Part shown: piece by piece, positions 51,845 to 60,877 of the stretch
Layout of the letters: each line of letters begins with the position of its first letter
How positions within the stretch are numbered: position 1 is the first letter of the stretch
Source of the DNA: Mycobacterium pinniadriaticum
GTDB taxonomy: Bacteria; Actinomycetota; Actinomycetes; Mycobacteriales; Mycobacteriaceae
Length of the DNA: 64,000 nt
Assembly (NCBI RefSeq): GCF_026242045.1
Contig: NZ_JAPJDO010000021.1
Coordinates: 48,088-112,087 of the forward strand
Direction: 5' to 3'
Notes under the pieces: generated by a model
The model's input: only the letters and a program-made list of their open reading frames with translations
Told to the model about the DNA's origin: nothing
Database searches by the model: none
Program-made: the position numbers and the translations under genes

Positions 51845-53472
51845 TAGGCGGGCCGCACCTGTGCGGTCTTGATGATCTGTCGGCTGACGGCGTCCAACGT
51901 CTTTGAGTCGTATTGCGTGGGGTGGTGCAGCGCCGCGTGATCCTGGAGGAGCGCCGCGAGGGGGGCGAGGATTCCGCTGCGAATGTTCGGCGGGCTCGGT
52001 GTGGCGACGTTTTCCGGCGCTTTCTCGTCGCGTGACGCGATCAGGTAGACGGCCTGATAGACGGGGCCGGAAGCCGACTGGTAACGCCAAAGCCATTGGT
52101 GGGCCATCCATGACGGGTCGCCCGGCTTCTCCGGTGGCGAATACTGATTGCCCATCTGAGCGGTCTGCGTGATCGACGACCCGGTGCTGGTGAAGGGGCG
52201 CTGGATATCTGGTGGCGGCGCCGTGGCGTACCAGAGGCCGCAGCAGTACTCGGTAAGCCTGCCGTAGTCGTGCGTCGAGAAGATATCCAGAAATACGACG
52301 TTCTTTCCTGAGACCAACCGGTATCGGACGACCGAACCCTGTTCCCCCATCACCCTGGGTCCCCAGGCGAACACCTGCGGCAGGCCGACTGACAGCCGGG
52401 CCTCGTCCAGCTGCTTGATCCAGTTGGCCCGGACCGAGATGAGGTCCGCGCGGGGGGTGTAATTGACCCGGTGCTGGGGGAGTGCACCGACGATCGCGGC
52501 GAGTGCGACCACGATGGCGACGGTCAGGAGGGAGTGCTTGGGTACCACCGCGCCGCCATGGTGGCGCGGTGCACGTACGAACAGAGCGACGGTAAGCCCG
52601 GTGAGTGCGGCTGACGGGGCTAGATAGGCAACGGGCACCGGAGCGTCGTGGAGTAGGTAGGTCCCGGTGCTGGCCAGAGCGAAGAATGCTGGAGTGACGA
52701 GCCACTTGACGGGTGTTTCGCGAAGGGTCAGGAACATCGCGATCGCGCCGTAGAGCGCCGTCATGACGCCGTAGGCCATGAGGGACCCGCCCAGAGCCTG
52801 CCCCGCGAGGAGGAAGAACGGCGGGAAGCACAGCGCGAGGAATCCCCACGCCACCCGGATTCGCGCTGCCGATCGAGACCCGAATTTGAGTATCGACAGG
52901 GCCACCACCCAGGCGATGACCGAGACGAGGTGGGCATGCCAGAACTCGCCGACGGCCCCGATTCGCCCGACGATGAGCTGACAACTCGTGATGGCGACTG
53001 CCGCGATCAGCGTCGCGAGGATGCGATCGACGTCGGAGTCGGAGACGTCGTGGCGCCGATGGCTGCGATCGGTGGTCAGGGCGATCATTAGTGTCCATAT
53101 CGGCATCAGGGACAGATATGCGGTGGGCGCTCCCTCAGCGATGACGAATGCGGTGCTGGCCAGCATCGGTGCGGCGCTCAGTGCACAGGTGACGGCGACC
53201 AGGACGACGAGGACCCACGACGGGATGCTGCGCTTCTGCGTCAGTTGCTGGAACAGCGATGCGGGGGTGACGCTCGGTTGGACAACGAGCCTGGGTGGCG
53301 GCTCGGTGATCGGCGCTTCGGCGAGCAGCGGAATCGGCATCGTGGCGGGTTCGGGCAACGAGTGCGTGGAGAAAGCGCCGTGGCCGACGTGCGGGACGTG
53401 GCGGCCTGCGGGGTGGTAGTTGGCGCTGCCGTGCGCGATGAGCTCGCTGCTGACGTCTGCGTAAGCGTTCAT
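51844..53472 (-). CDS. Membrane protein with extracytoplasmic C-terminal domain, first gene of polysaccharide-type operon
   Basis: The 542-residue protein has a His/Pro-rich cytoplasmic N-terminus (about 1-85), about eight to nine membrane helices (about 88-345), and a soluble C-terminal domain of about 195 residues. That domain contains YCCGLWYA and a Trp-rich PSWMAHQWLWRYQS. I do not recognise the family. The membrane-plus-exported-domain plan is reminiscent of exosortase/EpsI-type proteins, but the exosortase Cys-Arg-Arg/His signature is not convincingly present. ATG 53472 has a GGAG site. It leads a four-gene coupled operon. Confidence 0.72.
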   Translation of the reverse strand: MNAYADVSSELIAHGSANYHPAGRHVPHVGHGAFSTHSLPEPATMPIPLLAEAPITEPPPRLVVQPSVTPASLFQQLTQKRSIPSWVLVVLVAVTCALSAAPMLASTAFVIAEGAPTAYLSLMPIWTLMIALTTDRSHRRHDVSDSDVDRILATLIAAVAITSCQLIVGRIGAVGEFWHAHLVSVIAWVVALSILKFGSRSAARIRVAWGFLALCFPPFFLLAGQALGGSLMAYGVMTALYGAIAMFLTLRETPVKWLVTPAFFALASTGTYLLHDAPVPVAYLAPSAALTGLTVALFVRAPRHHGGAVVPKHSLLTVAIVVALAAIVGALPQHRVNYTPRADLISVRANWIKQLDEARLSVGLPQVFAWGPRVMGEQGSVVRYRLVSGKNVVFLDIFSTHDYGRLTEYCCGLWYATAPPPDIQRPFTSTGSSITQTAQMGNQYSPPEKPGDPSWMAHQWLWRYQSASGPVYQAVYLIASRDEKAPENVATPSPPNIRSGILAPLAALLQDHAALHHPTQYDSKTLDAVSRQIIKTAQVRPA

Positions 53473-53733
53473 ATCAGCTCCTTCGCTCCGATGAGTTGTC
53501 GCAATCCTCTGGAAAAAACTGTGCACGGTCAGTGAAAGTGGAAATCCACATGCTCAGAGGACAAATTTCCTCGAGAATCATACAAACAGGCGGACCATCG
53601 CACAGCACCTGGGCGCATTCTGCATCATTTGCCATATTTGCATGTCTGTGAAAATCTCTTAATCAATCTGTTGTTTATTTAGCTGAGCGCCCGGAAACGG
53701 CGGTAAAGGGGAACATGGCCGGGAGGTATCCGG
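53473..53733. promoter_or_regulatory. AT-rich divergent regulatory region between polysaccharide-type operon and pta
   Basis: This ~260-base region is markedly AT-rich against the genome background, especially 53545-53690. It contains the dyads GTGGA-AA-TCCAC (53538-53549) and GAGGA-CAAATT-TCCTC (53557-53572). It must contain the promoters of both flanking operons; precise boxes are not certain. AT-rich islands of this kind are typical binding sites of the mycobacterial silencer Lsr2 (inference). Confidence 0.5.
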
Positions 53734-55839
53734 GTGTCGGATCGATCCGGGTTGCGGAAAGCTGTTGGGGTGACCGCCGCCCGCACCACGTCGATCTACA
53801 TCGCTTCGCCCGAGGGTGACACCGGTAAGTCCACCGTTGCGCTCGGCATCCTGCACCGGCTGACCGCCATGGTGCCCAGAGCGGGAGTGTTCCGCCCGAT
53901 CACGCGGCGAGAGAATCGCGACTACATCCTGGAGTTGCTGCTGGCGCACAGCAACGCCGGCCTGACCTACGAGGACTGTGTCGGGGTCACCTATCAGCGG
54001 CTGCATGCCGATCCCGACGGCGCGATCGCAGACATCGTCGACCGGTATCACGAGGTGGCCGCGCGGTGCGATGCGGTGGTCATCGTCGGATCGGACTACA
54101 CCGACGTGGCCACACCCACCGAACTGAGCGTGAACGCCCGTATCGCGGCCAACCTGGGCGCGCCGGTATTGCTGTCAGTGCGCGCCCGCGACCGTACTCC
54201 CAAGGAGGTCGCCCTCGTCATCGAGCTGTGTCTGGCCGAGCTGGCCGCACAGCACGCGCACACGGCGGCGGTGGTGGCCAACCGCGCGGATCCGGCTCAG
54301 CTGGACGCGGTCGCCGAAGCCTGCGCGGACCTGGGGCCGCGCGTCTACGTCTTGCCCGAAGAACCCCTACTGGTGGCTCCGACCGTCGACGATCTGCGCC
54401 ATGCGGCCCACGGGGTCTTGGTGCACGGCGACGCGTCGCTGCTGGGCCGTGAGGTGATGGGTGTACTCGTGGCGGGTATGACGGCCGAGCACTGTCTGGA
54501 GCGGCTGACCGAGGGTGTCGCCGTCATCACCCCGGGCGACCGATCCGATGTGGTGCTGGCCGTCACCAGCGCGCACGCCGCCGAGAATTTCCCGTCGCTG
54601 TCGGCGGTCATTCTCAACGGCGGGCTGCCGCTGCACCGATCGATCGCCGAACTGGTGACCGGGCTGGGCCTGCGGGTGCCGGTCATCGCCACCGATCTCG
54701 GCACGTTCGAAACCGCCAGCGCGGTGGCTGGCGTCCGGGGGCGGGTCACCGCGACCTCGACGCGCAAGATCGACACGGCGATTGCGCTGATGGAACGCTA
54801 CGTCGACATCGGCGAGATGCTGGACCGGCTGAGTGTGCCGATGCCGACGGTCACCACGCCGCAGATGTTCACCTACCAGCTGATGGAGCGGGCCCGGGCC
54901 GATCGCAAGCGCATCGTCCTGCCCGAGGGGGAGGACGACCGCATCCTGCGAGCGGCGGGGCGGCTGCTGCTGCGCGGCGTCGCCGACCTGACCATCCTGG
55001 GTGATGAGGGCCGAGTGCGCTCTCGTGCAGCCGAACTCGGCGTCGACCTGAGCGCGGCCACCGTGCTGAATCCGCGCGAGAGCCACCTGTGTGGCGAGTT
55101 CGCGGCGCAATATGCCGAGCTCCGAAAGAAGAAGGGAGTGACGCTGGAGCAAGCCCGCGAGATCATGCATGACGTGTCGTACTTCGGAACGATGTTGGTG
55201 CACAACGGCATTGTCGACGGCATGGTGTCCGGCGCCGCGCACACGACGGCGCACACCGTGCGGCCCGCTTTCGAGATCATCAAGACCCGGCCGGACGTCT
55301 CCACGGTGTCGAGCATTTTTCTGATGTGTCTGGCCGACCGGGTCCTGGCCTACGGGGACTGCGCGATCGTGCCGGATCCGACGGCCGAGGAGCTCGCTGA
55401 CATCGCGATCAGCTCCGCGCGCACCGCCGCGCAGTTCGGTATCGACCCGCGGGTGGCGATGCTGTCCTACTCCACCGGGGACTCGGGCAGCGGTAGCGGT
55501 GTCGAGAAGGTCAGGGCCGCGACCGAATTGGTACGTAGCCGGGCGCCAGAGCTGTTGGTGGAGGGGCCGATCCAGTACGACGCCGCCGTCGACGCGGAGG
55601 TCGCCGCAGCCAAGATGCCGGGGTCGCAGGTGGCCGGCCGGGCGACTGTGCTGATCTTCCCGGACCTCAACACCGGCAACAACACCTACAAGGCGGTGCA
55701 GCGCAGCGCGGGTGCCATTGCGATCGGTCCCGTGTTGCAGGGACTCAACAAGCCCGTCAACGACCTGTCCCGGGGGGCACTCGTCGAGGACATCGTCAAC
55801 ACGGTCGCGATCACCGCGATCCAGGCTCAGGAAGCGTGA
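53734..55839 (+). CDS. pta: Phosphate acetyltransferase
   Basis: The 701-residue enzyme converts acetyl-CoA and phosphate to acetyl phosphate. It has the long-form architecture: an N-terminal P-loop-like domain (YIASPEGDTGKSTVALG, about 20-36), a DRTGG middle domain, and the C-terminal catalytic PTA domain (from about 375: FTYQLMERARADRKRIVLPEG, later VSGAAHTTAHTVRPA and SYSTGDSGSG). Start GTG 53734 has a GGGAGG site. It overlaps ackA by one base, forming the acetate operon with AckA. It matches Rv0408. Confidence 0.95.
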   Translation: MSDRSGLRKAVGVTAARTTSIYIASPEGDTGKSTVALGILHRLTAMVPRAGVFRPITRRENRDYILELLLAHSNAGLTYEDCVGVTYQRLHADPDGAIADIVDRYHEVAARCDAVVIVGSDYTDVATPTELSVNARIAANLGAPVLLSVRARDRTPKEVALVIELCLAELAAQHAHTAAVVANRADPAQLDAVAEACADLGPRVYVLPEEPLLVAPTVDDLRHAAHGVLVHGDASLLGREVMGVLVAGMTAEHCLERLTEGVAVITPGDRSDVVLAVTSAHAAENFPSLSAVILNGGLPLHRSIAELVTGLGLRVPVIATDLGTFETASAVAGVRGRVTATSTRKIDTAIALMERYVDIGEMLDRLSVPMPTVTTPQMFTYQLMERARADRKRIVLPEGEDDRILRAAGRLLLRGVADLTILGDEGRVRSRAAELGVDLSAATVLNPRESHLCGEFAAQYAELRKKKGVTLEQAREIMHDVSYFGTMLVHNGIVDGMVSGAAHTTAHTVRPAFEIIKTRPDVSTVSSIFLMCLADRVLAYGDCAIVPDPTAEELADIAISSARTAAQFGIDPRVAMLSYSTGDSGSGSGVEKVRAATELVRSRAPELLVEGPIQYDAAVDAEVAAAKMPGSQVAGRATVLIFPDLNTGNNTYKAVQRSAGAIAIGPVLQGLNKPVNDLSRGALVEDIVNTVAITAIQAQEA

Positions 55840-57026
55840 TGTCAGATACCGTCCTGGTGCTCAACTCCGGTTCGTCGTCACTGAAGTATCAACTGTTGCA
55901 ACCCGATACCGCCGCTTCGCTGGCGCACGGGATCGTCGAGCGGATCGGCGAGGAGGCTTCGACGGCGACGTTGGTGTCGGGTAACAGCGAGATCCGCCGT
56001 GACGGTCGGATCGCCGACCACGAGGCTGCCTTGCGCACCGCGTTCGATCTGTTCGCCGAGGCCGGCCAAGACCTGGATGCGATGGGGCTGGTCGCCGTCG
56101 GCCACCGGGTGGTCCACGGCGGTCAGGACTTGTACCGTCCCACCGTCGTCGACGATGCGCTGGTGGCCAAGCTGCAGGAGCTCGCGCCGTTGGCGCCGCT
56201 GCACAATCCGCCCGCCGTCCTGGGTATCGAAGTCGCTCGCCGGGTGCTGCCAGAGCTACCGCATGTCGCGGTTTTCGACACCGCCTTCTTCCACGACCTG
56301 CCCGCCGCCGCGGCGACCTACGCGATCGACCGGGAACTGGCCGACCGCTGGCAGATTCGCCGCTACGGTTTCCACGGCACGTCGAATCAGTACGTCAGCC
56401 AGCAGGCCGCGCAATTCCTCGGCGCTCCGATGGAATCGCTCAACCAGATCGTGCTGCACCTGGGCAACGGCGCTTCGGCGTCGGCCATCGCCGGCGGCCG
56501 CCCGGTCGACACCTCGATGGGTCTCACACCGATGGAGGGCCTGGTGATGGGAACACGCTCCGGTGATATCGACCCGGGCGTGCTGGTGTACCTGTGGCGC
56601 ACCGCCGGGATGGATGTCGAGGAGATCGAGACAATGCTCAACCGGCACTCCGGGATGTACGGCCTGGGCGGTGAGATCGACTTCCGGGTCGTGCACAGTC
56701 GAATCGAATCCGGCGACCGAGCAGCGCAATTGGCATATGACGTGTACATCCATCGGCTGCGTAAGTACATCGGGGCCTACCTCGCGGTCCTCGGCCACAC
56801 CGATGTGGTGACGTTCACCGCCGGAGTGGGCGAGCACGACGCGCAGGTGCGTCGCGACGCGCTGACCGGGCTGGCGCCGCTGGGCATCGAGCTGGACGAG
56901 CACCTCAACGACAGCCCGGCCAGGGGTGCGCGCCGTATCTCGGCCGACAAGTCGCCGACGACGGTGTTGGTGATCCCGACCAATGAGGAACTGGCGATCG
57001 CGCAGGCCTGCCTGACCGTCCTCTAA
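55839..57026 (+). CDS. ackA: Acetate kinase
   Basis: The 395-residue ASKHA-fold kinase makes ATP and acetate from acetyl phosphate (or the reverse). Signatures are LVLNSGSSSLKYQL at the N-terminus, HRVVHGG near 90, FHGTSNQYVSQQA, LHLGNGASASAI (adenosine loop) and TAGVGEHDAQVR. ATG 55839 shares one base with the pta stop (TGATG); GTG 55836 is an alternative. With pta it forms the acetate overflow or uptake pathway. Confidence 0.96.
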   Translation: MSDTVLVLNSGSSSLKYQLLQPDTAASLAHGIVERIGEEASTATLVSGNSEIRRDGRIADHEAALRTAFDLFAEAGQDLDAMGLVAVGHRVVHGGQDLYRPTVVDDALVAKLQELAPLAPLHNPPAVLGIEVARRVLPELPHVAVFDTAFFHDLPAAAATYAIDRELADRWQIRRYGFHGTSNQYVSQQAAQFLGAPMESLNQIVLHLGNGASASAIAGGRPVDTSMGLTPMEGLVMGTRSGDIDPGVLVYLWRTAGMDVEEIETMLNRHSGMYGLGGEIDFRVVHSRIESGDRAAQLAYDVYIHRLRKYIGAYLAVLGHTDVVTFTAGVGEHDAQVRRDALTGLAPLGIELDEHLNDSPARGARRISADKSPTTVLVIPTNEELAIAQACLTVL

Positions 57027-57757
57027 CCTGGCGGCCGCGGGTCGTCGGGGTCAGGGTCGCCGAACCAACGCGATGGTGTGTGCTCAGCATAGTTGTCGTG
57101 CCAGTTCCACCATTCGTACGGCTTGCTCCGGGGATACCCCGGTGGCGAATCTTCCCAAGTCTCCTGGCGCCCCAGCGCAGTCATATCGAGGAAATGCCAC
57201 GTGTTGACGAATATCTCGTCACCGCGATTGTCAATGAAGTAGGTGCGATAAATCCGGTCGCCGTCGCGGATGAACGCATTGGTGCCGTGCCAATCGTCGA
57301 CCCCGAAGTCGACGTCGAATGCGCTGCCGGGGCGGGGCACCATGGTGTACCACGGGATGTCCCAACCCATCCGGGCCTTGATTCGCGCGATGTCGTCCTG
57401 CTCTCCACGGGAGGCGTAGACGAGGGTGGTGTCTCGAGCGTTCAGATGCGCGAGGTTGCCGATGTGATCCGCCATCAATGAACATCCGACACAACCGTGG
57501 TCGGGCCAGCCCCGCACCCCGGGGTCCATAAACGCCCGATATACGATCAGCTGGCGACGGCCGTCGAACAGGTCCAATAGGCTCATCGCGCCGTCAGGTC
57601 CGTCGAACTCGTAGGCCTTCTCGACCGGCGTCCAGGGCATTCGTCGTCGCAGCGCGGCCAGGGCGTCGCGGGCTCGCGTCAGCTAATTCTCCTTGACCAG
57701 CAGCTGCCGGCGGGCGGTCTCCCACTCCGGTGCCGACACGACGTGGGGTGTGTCCAT
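57023..57757 (-). pseudogene. DUF899 family thioredoxin-like gene interrupted by an in-frame TAG at codon 25
   Basis: The minus-strand frame starts at ATG 57757 after a good AAGGGG ribosome site and reads a normal DUF899 N-terminus (SAPEWETARRQLLVKEN). It meets TAG at 57685-57683, then continues in frame with LTRARDALAALRRRMPWTPVEKAYEFDG to the family's end. The expected text at the break is KEKEL, so a change of two adjacent bases (GG to TT) would explain it. A shorter product could start at ATG 57640 (205 residues), keeping the thioredoxin-like core (GCVGCSLMADH, then the WHFLDMTALGRQE segment). The gene is divergent from the ArsR-AHSA1 pair and its end overlaps ackA by 4 bases. Confidence 0.75.
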
Positions 57758-57840
57758 CGATTTCCCCTTCGAGATCATTAAACATATGAGTTGAATATCT
57801 GAGTCCAGCGAACCACGGCGGCCGGTCTATAGTCAACAAG

Positions 57841-58179
57841 ATGGTTGAAGATCAGGTTCTCGATCGCGCGTACGCCGCACTGGCCGACCCGACACGGCGG
57901 CATCTGATCGAGACGCTGCGCCAGGGCGACGCCCGGATCACCGATCTCGCGGCTCCACTGCCGATGACGTTCGCCGGGGTGTCCCGCCACATCGGCGTGC
58001 TGGAATCGGCCGGACTAATCCGGCGGGAGGTGCGCGGACGCGAACACTGGGTGTCAATGCGGTCGGAAGGCCTTGTCGCGGCCCAGCATTGGATCGATGA
58101 ACAGACCAGATTCTGGTCGGTGCGCGCCGATGCCCTCGCGGACCGACTGCGCAGGCCGAGCAAGGGACAGGATCGATGA
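57841..58179 (+). CDS. ArsR-family transcriptional regulator
   Basis: The 112-residue winged-helix repressor has ALADPTRRHLIETLR, recognition helix FAGVSRHIGVLESAGLIRR and wing GREHWVSMR. It lacks the Cys/His metal sites of classical ArsR, fitting the subgroup paired with AHSA1/SRPBCC proteins. TATAGT at 57828-57833 is seven bases before the ATG, so a leaderless transcript is likely. It overlaps the AHSA1 gene by 4 bases and is divergent from the broken DUF899 gene; such trios are frequent in actinobacteria. Confidence 0.9.
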   Translation: MVEDQVLDRAYAALADPTRRHLIETLRQGDARITDLAAPLPMTFAGVSRHIGVLESAGLIRREVRGREHWVSMRSEGLVAAQHWIDEQTRFWSVRADALADRLRRPSKGQDR

Positions 58180-58610
58180 GTGAGACCGTGCGGGTCGTCG
58201 TCGCGCGAGTCATGCCTGCCAGGCCTGAAGTGGTGTTCGACCAATGGCTCGACCCGGAAGCACTCCAAGACTGGATGTGTCCGCGTCCGGTGCAGGTCCT
58301 CGACGTCACCGTCGATGCCCGAGTAGGCGGCACGGTGCGCTTCGACGTCGACAACTTGGGCAAGCGGGTGCTCATCAGCGGGCAATTCCTGGCCATCGAG
58401 CGACCGCATCTGCTGAAGTTCACCTGGAGCAACTCCAACTGGGAGGACCCGACGCAAGCCAGCGTGGTCAGCGTGACATTCGAGCCGGTCGGCGGTGACG
58501 AGACATTGATGTCCATCGAGCATTCCCTCTTGCCGCCAACCGAATTCGAGTCCTTCCACAGCGGCTGGAACGTCACATTCGACCAGCTCGCCACCAGATT
58601 GACTTACTGA
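58176..58610 (+). CDS. AHSA1/SRPBCC-family protein
   Basis: The 144-residue single START-like domain opens VRVVVARVMPARPEVVFDQW and ends with HSGWNVTFDQLATRL, the pattern of Aha1-type SRPBCC proteins found with ArsR regulators. Ligand and role are unknown. It is translationally coupled to the ArsR gene (ATGA overlap). Its 3' end is 17 bases from the end of pknG on the other strand. Confidence 0.9.
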   Translation: MSETVRVVVARVMPARPEVVFDQWLDPEALQDWMCPRPVQVLDVTVDARVGGTVRFDVDNLGKRVLISGQFLAIERPHLLKFTWSNSNWEDPTQASVVSVTFEPVGGDETLMSIEHSLLPPTEFESFHSGWNVTFDQLATRLTY

Positions 58611-58627
58611 GCCAGTCGGCCCATGTC

Positions 58628-60877
58628 CTAGAACGTGCTGGTGGGTCGCACATTGTTGGCCATGTCAACCAGCGCGTACCGGTGTGCCTGGCTGGTGGCC
58701 ACCCGGGCCAGGCTGCGCAGTGAGGCCTCGACACCCAACCGCAGGCCGTGCTCGGTGAATGGGAAGCCGAGGATGTGATTCGTACTGGCCGTGTTCTCGC
58801 ACATCCAGTCCATCGCCGTACCCAGCACCAGTGCGCGGATCTGCAGGACGCGCGGCTCGGAATCGGGCAGCGCCTCAACGCGGCGCGCGGCGTCACGGAT
58901 CTGCTCTTCGGTGAGTTCGTGCGCTGACCGCCCGGACAGCAGCGTCACCGCGCTGGTCAACCGGGCGGTGGTGAAATGCCGTGACGCGGCTGGGACCTCG
59001 TCGAGCGTTCTCACCGCGGCCTCGCGGTCGCCCTCTACCGACTGCGCCCGGGCCAGGCCGAATCCCGCCGAGATCGAGTTGTTGTCGGTGTGCCAGACCG
59101 TTCGATAGAACGGCAGTTCGTCGGATGTCGCGGCCAACTCAGCTGTCGCCGCCAACGCCAGCTTGGGCGCCAACTCGCCGGGGAAGATGTCCAGGACCTC
59201 GGTGAAATGCTTTGTCGCCGAGTCATAGTCGCCGGTGAGTAACTCGGAGACCGCCTTGAACCAGATCAGCCGCCAGCGCCAGCCGACCCGCTCGGCGAGG
59301 TCGTCGAGTTTGCGGTTGGCCTTGGCGACATCGCCGAGGTCGAGCAGCGCGCGCACTTCCATCAGCGGCAGTTCCACCGAGTCCGTCAGGTCGACGCCCT
59401 CGGAATCGAGCACACCGTGCCGGGCCGCGCGCAACGAATCCAGGGTTTGCACCGGCTGCGACAGCACCGTGGCCGAGAGCACGGTGGCCGCGATATCGGT
59501 GGGATCCACCAGAGGAACCGGGAGCGCCGTAACGATTTCGGGTGCCGTCAGCTTCTCGGCGTGCGCCAGCCCGTCGAGATAGACATCGGTGTGTGCCACC
59601 AGCAACTCCACCCCGAACGTCGACCGGGTACGGGTGAACACGGTCGACAGGCCCGGGCGCGGTACGCCGGTGTCCTCGGCGACCACTTCGCGCAAGACAC
59701 CCATCAGCTGGGCGGTCATCTCTTCGGAACTGACGAAACGGCGACGTGGGTCGGGGTCAATGGCCCGGCGCAGCAGCCGCGCGAACGAGTCGTACTTCTT
59801 GAGCACCGGATCGTCTTCGGGCAGGCCATCGACATAGCGGCCCTTGCGGGTTCGCAGATTCAATGTCAGCGCGGCCAGGGTTCGCCCGACCGTGTAGATG
59901 TCGCTGGCGATGGTCGGTCCGGTCCGCACGATCTCCGGCGCCTGGTATCCGGGCGTGCCGTAGAGGTAGCCGAAGGAATTTATTCGCGACACCGCACCGA
60001 GGTCGATCAGCTTCAGCTGCTCCTCGGTAACCATCACATTCTCCGGTTTGAGGTCGTTGTAGCACAACCCGATCGAATGCAGATAGCCCAGCGCGGGCAG
60101 GATCTCCAGTACGTAGGCGATTGCCTCCGATACCGGAAGCTTCTGGCCCTTGGGCAGTTTGAGGGACTTGCCGCCGACATACTCCATCACGATGTAGCCG
60201 ATCGGCTCGCCGTGGGAGTCGGGATGCTCCACGAAATTGAAGATCTTCACGATCGAGGGGTGGACCACCTCGGCCAGGAACTGTCGTTCGGCCATCGCGA
60301 TCGCCTGTGCCTCGGCATCTCCGGAGTGCACCAGGCCCTTGAGCACCACCGGGCGTTCGTTGACGTTGTGGTCGACCGCCAGGTACACCCAACCCAGCCC
60401 ACCGTGGGCGACGCAGCCCTTGATCTCGTACTGGTCGGCCACCATGTCGCCGGGAACCAGTTGCGGGACGAACGAATACGGGCTGCCGCAGTGCGGGCAC
60501 CACCCCTCCGAAGCGGCCTCCGAGTCTTTGGTCGAACGGCCGACGGGGCGGCCGCAGTTCCAGCAGAACCGCTTCGATTCGGCGACGACGGGATCGACCA
60601 TCAACGCCGTCAACGGGTCGATCTCGGGGAAGCGGGGGATCTCCACCAATCCGCCACCCAGTCGACGGGTCGGGGAGAGCTTGCGGGCCACGGTGGGGTG
60701 GTGCATGGCCTCGGGCTCGGTGCCGACGCTGTCGATCAAATCCTCGTCGTCGAAGTTCGGGCGGTAGATCGCCTGAGTGGCCGACGGCCGCATCGTCGCG
60801 ACCGAATCCATCGCGAGATCGTCCGACTGCGCCGGCTCGGTTCCGACGTCGCCGTCTGGCTGATCCGAGGTGTCCAT
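58628..60877 (-). CDS. pknG: Serine/threonine protein kinase G
   Basis: The 749-residue soluble kinase has an acidic N-terminal tail with the phosphorylation-type Thr62 (HPTVARK) and a rubredoxin domain with CWNCG (Cys105, Cys108) and CPHCG (Cys127, Cys130). The kinase domain has Lys180 in VVLKG, CYNDLKPENV and IDLGAVS, and a C-terminal TPR domain follows. These match M. tuberculosis PknG, one residue shorter. PknG phosphorylates GarA to regulate 2-oxoglutarate metabolism in response to amino-acid availability. ATG 60877 overlaps the glnH stop by one base. Confidence 0.97.
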   Translation of the reverse strand: MDTSDQPDGDVGTEPAQSDDLAMDSVATMRPSATQAIYRPNFDDEDLIDSVGTEPEAMHHPTVARKLSPTRRLGGGLVEIPRFPEIDPLTALMVDPVVAESKRFCWNCGRPVGRSTKDSEAASEGWCPHCGSPYSFVPQLVPGDMVADQYEIKGCVAHGGLGWVYLAVDHNVNERPVVLKGLVHSGDAEAQAIAMAERQFLAEVVHPSIVKIFNFVEHPDSHGEPIGYIVMEYVGGKSLKLPKGQKLPVSEAIAYVLEILPALGYLHSIGLCYNDLKPENVMVTEEQLKLIDLGAVSRINSFGYLYGTPGYQAPEIVRTGPTIASDIYTVGRTLAALTLNLRTRKGRYVDGLPEDDPVLKKYDSFARLLRRAIDPDPRRRFVSSEEMTAQLMGVLREVVAEDTGVPRPGLSTVFTRTRSTFGVELLVAHTDVYLDGLAHAEKLTAPEIVTALPVPLVDPTDIAATVLSATVLSQPVQTLDSLRAARHGVLDSEGVDLTDSVELPLMEVRALLDLGDVAKANRKLDDLAERVGWRWRLIWFKAVSELLTGDYDSATKHFTEVLDIFPGELAPKLALAATAELAATSDELPFYRTVWHTDNNSISAGFGLARAQSVEGDREAAVRTLDEVPAASRHFTTARLTSAVTLLSGRSAHELTEEQIRDAARRVEALPDSEPRVLQIRALVLGTAMDWMCENTASTNHILGFPFTEHGLRLGVEASLRSLARVATSQAHRYALVDMANNVRPTSTF

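Noticed and set aside
51844..53472. Exosortase assignment
   Set aside because: Similar overall plan, but the Cys-Arg-Arg/His signature positions could not be identified.
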